Shown here: positions 59,200-64,000 of the stretch, one piece after another
Numbering within the stretch: position 1 is the stretch's first letter
How the letters are laid out: the number at the start of each line of letters is the position of its first letter
NCBI GenBank assembly: GCA_010093515.1
Contig: MU001678.1
Coordinates: 266,931 to 330,930 of the forward strand
Origin: Lineolata rhizophorae
Taxonomy: Eukaryota; Ascomycota; Dothideomycetes; Lineolatales; Lineolataceae
Reading direction: 5' to 3'
Length of the DNA: 64,000 nucleotides
Notes under the pieces: model-generated
What the model saw: the letters and a program-made list of their open reading frames with translations, nothing else
The model's database searches: none
What the model was told of the DNA's origin: nothing
Translations under genes and position numbers: made by a program

Positions 59200-62100
59200 G
59201 GGCCGCAACTTTGTAGTACAGTACTACGTCAGAAGTTTTGCGTCTCTAAGCGATTTACTGTAGCATTTTAATACGTAGCATGTTTTAGTTTACAAACTTT
59301 AACTAGCTGTTTTATCCTCTACCAGCGGTCGTTCTATCACAAAATAGATGCCAACATCAAATACAGTTGCCAACTTACTGATATTAGACTGGGCTAGACG
59401 CATTAGTAGACCTACCAGTAAGGTGTGGACCTTCGGATTAAAATGTCTACTGATAGCCAGGAATAGTTCCTTCCAATTCATCCCTTCACAACACGACACT
59501 ATTCGAGGCCTTGAACCGCACCACCCTTATATGTGGCCATCTACTAAATAGTCTGAGTCGTTCCTTCAATCCTGACACGTAGCACTGGCGTCCCGCAAGG
59601 CCAATTCCCAGACACTATCATTTCCCTAAGTGACATCCAGTTCCCAGGACGCAGGCATCCAATGAACTGCCACGTCGGCGACCGAACTGCCAACTCATAA
59701 GTGAAGTTGAAGACACGCCCACTCGGGCACTTTACTGATCTAGCCGCCCAAGCTAGTGCAGTTGAGAGAACTAACGTCTAATCTTCGCTCGCAAACTGAG
59801 ACACAAGAAGAGCGAACGCCTTGCTCTCAACCTGCGAGCTGTTCACTACTAAGTCGTACACTTACTCTTCGCGCCTCATATCATTCACCCAACCAGCTCC
59901 TCACCTCTACCTTCTCATCAATAGACAGTCTAGTGTCTGGAAATAGGACTAAGGCTACGAAAGACACAAACTGGCCGCTCCGCTCCACCAACGGTGCCAA
60001 ACCCTCCGCCCCTTCTCACCCACCTCACTCCTCTCAACTCTCGGCCAACACATTTGCCTACTCCCTCCCGCTTCGCGCCCCGCCTGCCCGCCCATTCCGC
60101 CCACTCACGGCCTCGGCTTCCGCCCACCACGCCTGCACCCAGCCCACGACGGACCGGGCCGGACAGGGCGGGAGCTTAGGCTCCAAGAGGAGAGGAAGCG
60201 AAGCACGGCGCTCCGGCCACCCACCCACGCATGCGTGGGGTGTCCAGAAGAGCTCCATCCGTCTGCATAAGTGCCTGGACCTTGGATTGGCGGGAGCGAA
60301 GGAGACGGAGCGGGATGAGCCAAGGTGAGAAAGAGCACCCGTAGTGCGGGGATCGGGGGATCGAGGCGGGAGGTGTGGACGAAGGAGGGAGGGGACTATG
60401 TACTTCGTATGCAGGCTGCAGAGCAAGGAGGAATAGAAGCAGAAGCAGAAGCAGAAGCAGAAGCAGAAGCAGAAGCAGAAGCAGAAGCAGGCGCAGACGC
60501 AGAAGAAGACGGAAGCGGCTACCAGCTAGCTCCGAGCAGCTAGGGTGAAGAATGCGCCTCGAACGAATGGAAGAATTTAAGAAGTGGGCCGCTACCTAAC
60601 CAGGCATAACTTAAGCAGCGTGTGCGCATCATACCTTGGTGGCCGTTAATAGGATCTGGAGCGGAAAGGCTAAGTTGAAATCTCCGCGGGGCGGCCGTTG
60701 CATGCAGGCGCCGAATGATGCATCTGGATCCGTCCGCGCAGCAGCGTCCGTGGCGGGAGATGCCACGAGGGCCAGCCATACATAGCACTTGCATCCGGCA
60801 TCGCTAGGCGGGGCGCTCCATCCGCCAGACGTCACGAAATGCGACGGCAACGCCATTGGTTGCGCATACCGTATACCGTGGGCTGCCAACGGGGACCCTG
60901 TGCTGTGTGTTAGCATGCCTGAGGTATAAACGCGAGATGCATGAGGCAAACCGGCTGGACCAGTGAGCTGGCGAGCGCAAAGTCGCGACGTGGCGAATCT
61001 CGGGTAGACACCTGGTCGGGCGGCCCATTTCGTCCTGACGGAGACTATTGGAGAAAGTATCTCGCTCTTTTTAGGTCTCGTGAGATGAAGACGGTCTTCA
61101 GGACGGCGGCGGTGAAGTGCGTTAGTTTTGCTGCGTTGAGGGAAAGAATGATTGGATTGATGGGCGGTGATGTTCGTTGCAATCCGTATAGTAGTCCCAA
61201 GGCAGTGCAGTCGATCTGTCGCGCAGATTGTGATTCGACGAGGTCCGTGACCTACGTTGTCGGGGGAGCCTCGGGAGCGCCGCAGCAGCAGCAAAGGGAG
61301 AAGAAGCAAAGCCACGGCGACGGCAACGCAGGCGGGCGCAGCACCAGCAGCCGACGAGGTCAACGGCCTCGGCCAGGTGGAGCAAAGGGTCTGTGTTCCT
61401 GACTAGTTCAGGAGGGTGTGGTGGCACAAAGTTTGAGACAGAAGGGGATGAGTCGACCGGCCGCCGCGGCTGGCGACGTGAGGGTGGGTGGACGGAGCTG
61501 TCGAGAGGCAGAAGCGGATGGGCCGGGGAGTCCTCCCTCTTGGCGGCGGGCCAGCAGGGATCCTCGTGAGGCGGGCCACATCACCAGCGGCCAGTGACAG
61601 CTGGTCCGCTGGCAAAGTCGCATTCGCCCGCGCCGGCACTCCGGTTGTACGTTTGTCGCCGTCCTGGCGTTCCCTTCTGGCTTAAAATGCCGCTGCTCCA
61701 GACAGATGGAATCGAATTGCTCGCCCGCCTTTCCGCCTTCTCGGCCGAACTGGACGGCTAGCGTTGTGATATGTGATAAGCCGGGAGGGACAAGGTGAGG
61801 GGAGGCACATGGGGCCGCCGCAAGGGAGGAGGCCCAAGCTCCCTCCCCTTGGCTCTCCCGAGCAGGCTTGCGGGCTTTGTTCTGCTGCGCCTAACCGCAA
61901 GCAGTGCAAGAGTGTCGAGTCTTTTCCGGCTGCTGGGCAAAATGGCCCCGGCGGGCGCGGTCGGAGGGTGGCCACGGGGGGGTTGGCCGGGGTGAAGACC
62001 AGGGCTAGGCGGCCACTTTACCACCTGTGAGTCACGGGAATACGCGTTTATTGGACCGCGCCCGCAGTGGAACGCCGACGCGTCCGATCGCGTCTCGTCG

Positions 62101-62300
62101 GTCTCCCATCGTAATCTGCCCGCAGCAAGCCTCATGATAGCAGCTTGGGGGTATATATTCCCCCCCCTGATGCCACCGCCCTCGCCTCTGATTCCCGTCC
62201 TCCTCTTGTCCTTTTCATCTCCCTGGAATTGCTGCCTGACCCGGTTGCCTTACAAGAACCGTCGTCAGCACATGCTGCCTTCAGGGACGTCGGCCGCCTC
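59200..62300. other. Intergenic upstream of the BTB gene
   Basis: No gene is supported. From about 59950 the DNA is C/T- or GC-rich with long open frames on both strands lacking family features. It holds an AGAAGC array at 60435-60488 and a palindrome-like GGGGGTATATATTCCCCCCC near 62147-62166. The right end is the BTB gene promoter. Confidence 0.45.
60435..60488 (+). repeat. (AGAAGC)9 hexanucleotide array
   Basis: Nine perfect tandem copies of AGAAGC, about 1.9 kb upstream of the BTB gene, in sequence with no supported gene. In one frame it would read Glu-Ala repeats, but no start, domain or splice context supports translation. Confidence 0.9.
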
Positions 62301-62308
62301 TATATAAA
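62301..62308 (+). promoter_or_regulatory. TATA box of the BTB gene
   Basis: A canonical TATATAAA sits 116 bases upstream of the start codon at 62424, between CTC and CCC-rich DNA. The position suggests a transcription start about 80-90 bases before the ATG. Confidence 0.55.
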
Positions 62309-62423
62309 CCCTTGCACCTGGTCACTCGCTGCTCATCCGTCTCTCTATCGCAATCCCCCGTTTTCGACCCCGTCCCAATCACTCAGTGCCCGGCGAGACT
62401 TTGCATCCCGCCATTCCACCAAA

Positions 62424-63721
62424 ATGTTGAGCTGGGGCAGACCTCGCAACCAGAGCTCCAGCTTCTCCAAGAATCGTGTCGACAAAGGCACGAGCCGGAC
62501 CAAGCGATCTTTTCGAGACGCCTCGACGGCCTCGAAGAGGGTGGAGAATACTAGTAATTCGACCAGGCCGCAGCAGCCGCAGCAGCCGCAGCCGTCGCAG
62601 CCGTCGCAGCCGCAGGCCGCCCAAGCTAGCCCGTGAGTTGACTTTTTCTTTTTTTTTCTACCACGACATCCCACTCACTCATTTGGGTCGATATCTCCGA
62701 TTGGCAACTGTCGTGCATTAGCTAAAACTCACCTCTCTGTTTCTCCACCGCTTTTAGTTCACTTACGAGCGCAATAATCACCCTCTGCGTCGGCCGCGAG
62801 CAGCGATTGTTCGCCGCCCATGAGGACGTTCTTTGCCAAGCGTCGCCCTTCTTCCAATCGCTCTGCCGCGGCCAATTCTTCGAATCGACGCAAAAGCGAA
62901 TCGACTTGCCCGATGAGGAACCTGAAATCTTCTCCTCCGTCCTAGAATATCTCTACAAAGGTGACTACTTCCCGCGGCTCGTGCACGATAGGCGGCGACA
63001 GGGCTGGTCGCTCGAAGACACTATTGGTAGTGGCTATGAGCCCACCATCTACCACGCGGCGACTGGAACGTACTTACTCAAAGACACTGTCATCTACGTA
63101 AGTGAACTCAATCTTTCTATCGTCTGGTCTGCTGTGTCATTTTTTGGACTGGACGTTTAGAGAACAGTGCTGACAACAACACCAGTGCACTGCAGAGCGA
63201 TACGGCATGGAGGAGCTGAAGAGACTCGCGCTCCGAAAGCAGGGACTGCACTCGGGTATTCAGTGCAGCACGATTCTGGCATCGGCCCGCTACGCCTACG
63301 CCAACACGCCCGACAACGACTCCAAGCTGCGGGCGCACTACCTAGCGCTGATCATCCGAAGCCGGCACACTTTCAAGCGGAGCGGAACCATGCAGAATGA
63401 GATGGAAGCTGGAGGAAAGCTATTCTTCGATCTCTTCGTCGCAATGGTCAACCACATGGTACGTTGTCTCCACAGTGCTACCCACTGCGCCTCCTTACAA
63501 CGCTTCCGAAGCGGGCAATATCGTGGCAGACCCAACCACGAGCGCGGCGAGTCTGCAGGCGCGCAACCCAGAGACCCCGCGGGGGCGCTCTTCCCGTCCG
63601 CCTCTCGCCCTGCATATCCCGCACATCCTATCCCTGGCCGATTGGGCGACCAGTCCCTTTGGAAGCTGTGGGCTAACGTGGCCTATAGGACGACATTGCC
63701 AGTGCCAAATCGCCACGTTAG
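62424..63721 (+). CDS. BTB/POZ domain protein
   Basis: BTB domains mediate dimerisation and often recruit Cullin-3 ubiquitin ligases or act in transcription complexes. Four exons: 62424-62632, 62758-63097, 63186-63458 and 63689-63721, giving 284 residues. The N-terminus MLSWGRPRNQSSSFSKNR is basic and followed by a QP/SQP-rich linker from a CAGCCG-like repeat (62570-62612). The BTB fold spans about residues 72-190, with ITLCVGREQRLFAAHEDVLC, SPFFQSLCRGQFFES, IDLPDEEPEIFSSVLEYLY and KGDYFPRLVH, then the helix AERYGMEELKRLALRK. The last exon codes only DDIASAKSPR after a 230-nt intron. Donors are GTGAGT, GTAAGT and GTACGT. The frame starting upstream of 62424 has another ATG at 62145, but that lies before the TATA box. 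Confidence 0.85.
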
Positions 63722-64000
63722 GCGAGCGCTATACGTCGTATGCAGTATCCACACCCCCGGCCGACCAAACGGCCGCGGGGCGCCAATGCAGGCATCTTGC
63801 GCCCGTCCAATCACCGCCGGAGCGCAAACTCGACGACTTCAATCACCTCATCGCCGCGCTCTCCACTTCGTCCTCTTCGTTGTCAAATCCGTCGGCGCAT
63901 CACCCCAAGTCGCTGTTGTCAGTTGTTTCTCTGTCGTCGTCTCCCTTTTCGTCGCCCCGTTGGGCGCGCGTTCGTTCCATTCCCATCGACGATGGCTGCG
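63722..64000. other. Right edge of the window
   Basis: The 3' flank of the BTB gene. A GC- and TCG-rich stretch ends with ATGGCTGCG at the last bases, which could be the start of a next plus-strand gene, but too little is visible. Confidence 0.3.

Noticed and set aside
59756-60328. 190-codon plus-strand frame upstream of the BTB gene
   Set aside because: S/T/P-rich reading of a C/T-rich promoter-like tract with no motif and no splice context.
1-64000. Virus-derived or LTR-type elements, CRISPR arrays, Starship-like captains
   Set aside because: No reverse transcriptase, integrase, capsid, terminal repeat pair or tyrosine-recombinase motif was recognised anywhere in the window.

Overview
The window is nuclear DNA of a filamentous ascomycete (Pezizomycotina, probably Sordariomycetes). 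The genes are interrupted by many 45-100 nt GT-AG introns with CTAAC-type branch sites. The recognisable proteins (LaeA, fungal glutaminase A, Nup85 with TPAGPP repeats, Sfp1) are typical of that group. I recognise no bacterial, organellar, viral or retroelement sequence. Exon borders were placed by hand from splice signals and reading-frame continuity. Gene identities come from remembered family motifs, not from a search.

Layout. Left end: translation factor eIF1A (535-1201, +) and tRNA-His guanylyltransferase THG1 (1898-3454, -), then about 6 kb with nothing recognised. An eight-exon laeA gene (9628-11454, -), the global regulator of secondary metabolism, stands alone. Upstream of it lies a 15-kb gene-poor interval (11455-26822), GC-rich near laeA and AT-richer further out. 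This interval holds most copies of a dispersed short word, TACTACGTA.

Centre: a compact housekeeping pair in divergent arrangement, RRP7 (26823-27900, -) and NUP85 (28350-32043, +), sharing a 449-bp promoter region. Next is a secreted glutaminase of the GtaA type (33815-36450, +), then the C2H2 growth and ribosome-biogenesis regulator SFP1 (about 40042-42516, +) with a long GC-rich upstream region. SFP1 converges on mitochondrial D-lactate dehydrogenase DLD1 (44572-46751, -). A single-exon coiled-coil protein of unknown function follows (48330-50006, -).

Right part: 53.9-59.2 kb is an accessory-looking, AT-richer block with broken or orphan genes. It contains a kinase-like FTA2-type gene with a one-base frameshift in a homopolymer, another relic with an in-frame stop, a third short relic, and an orphan ORF. 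The window ends with a BTB/POZ protein gene (62424-63721, +) that has a clear TATA box.

Functional thread. Several genes serve protein synthesis and growth: eIF1A in initiation, Thg1 in tRNA-His maturation, Rrp7 in 40S assembly, Sfp1 in ribosome-gene control. Gta and Dld1 serve nitrogen and carbon use. LaeA is a chromatin-linked regulator. There is no operon-like organisation, as expected in a fungus, and no biosynthetic cluster in view.
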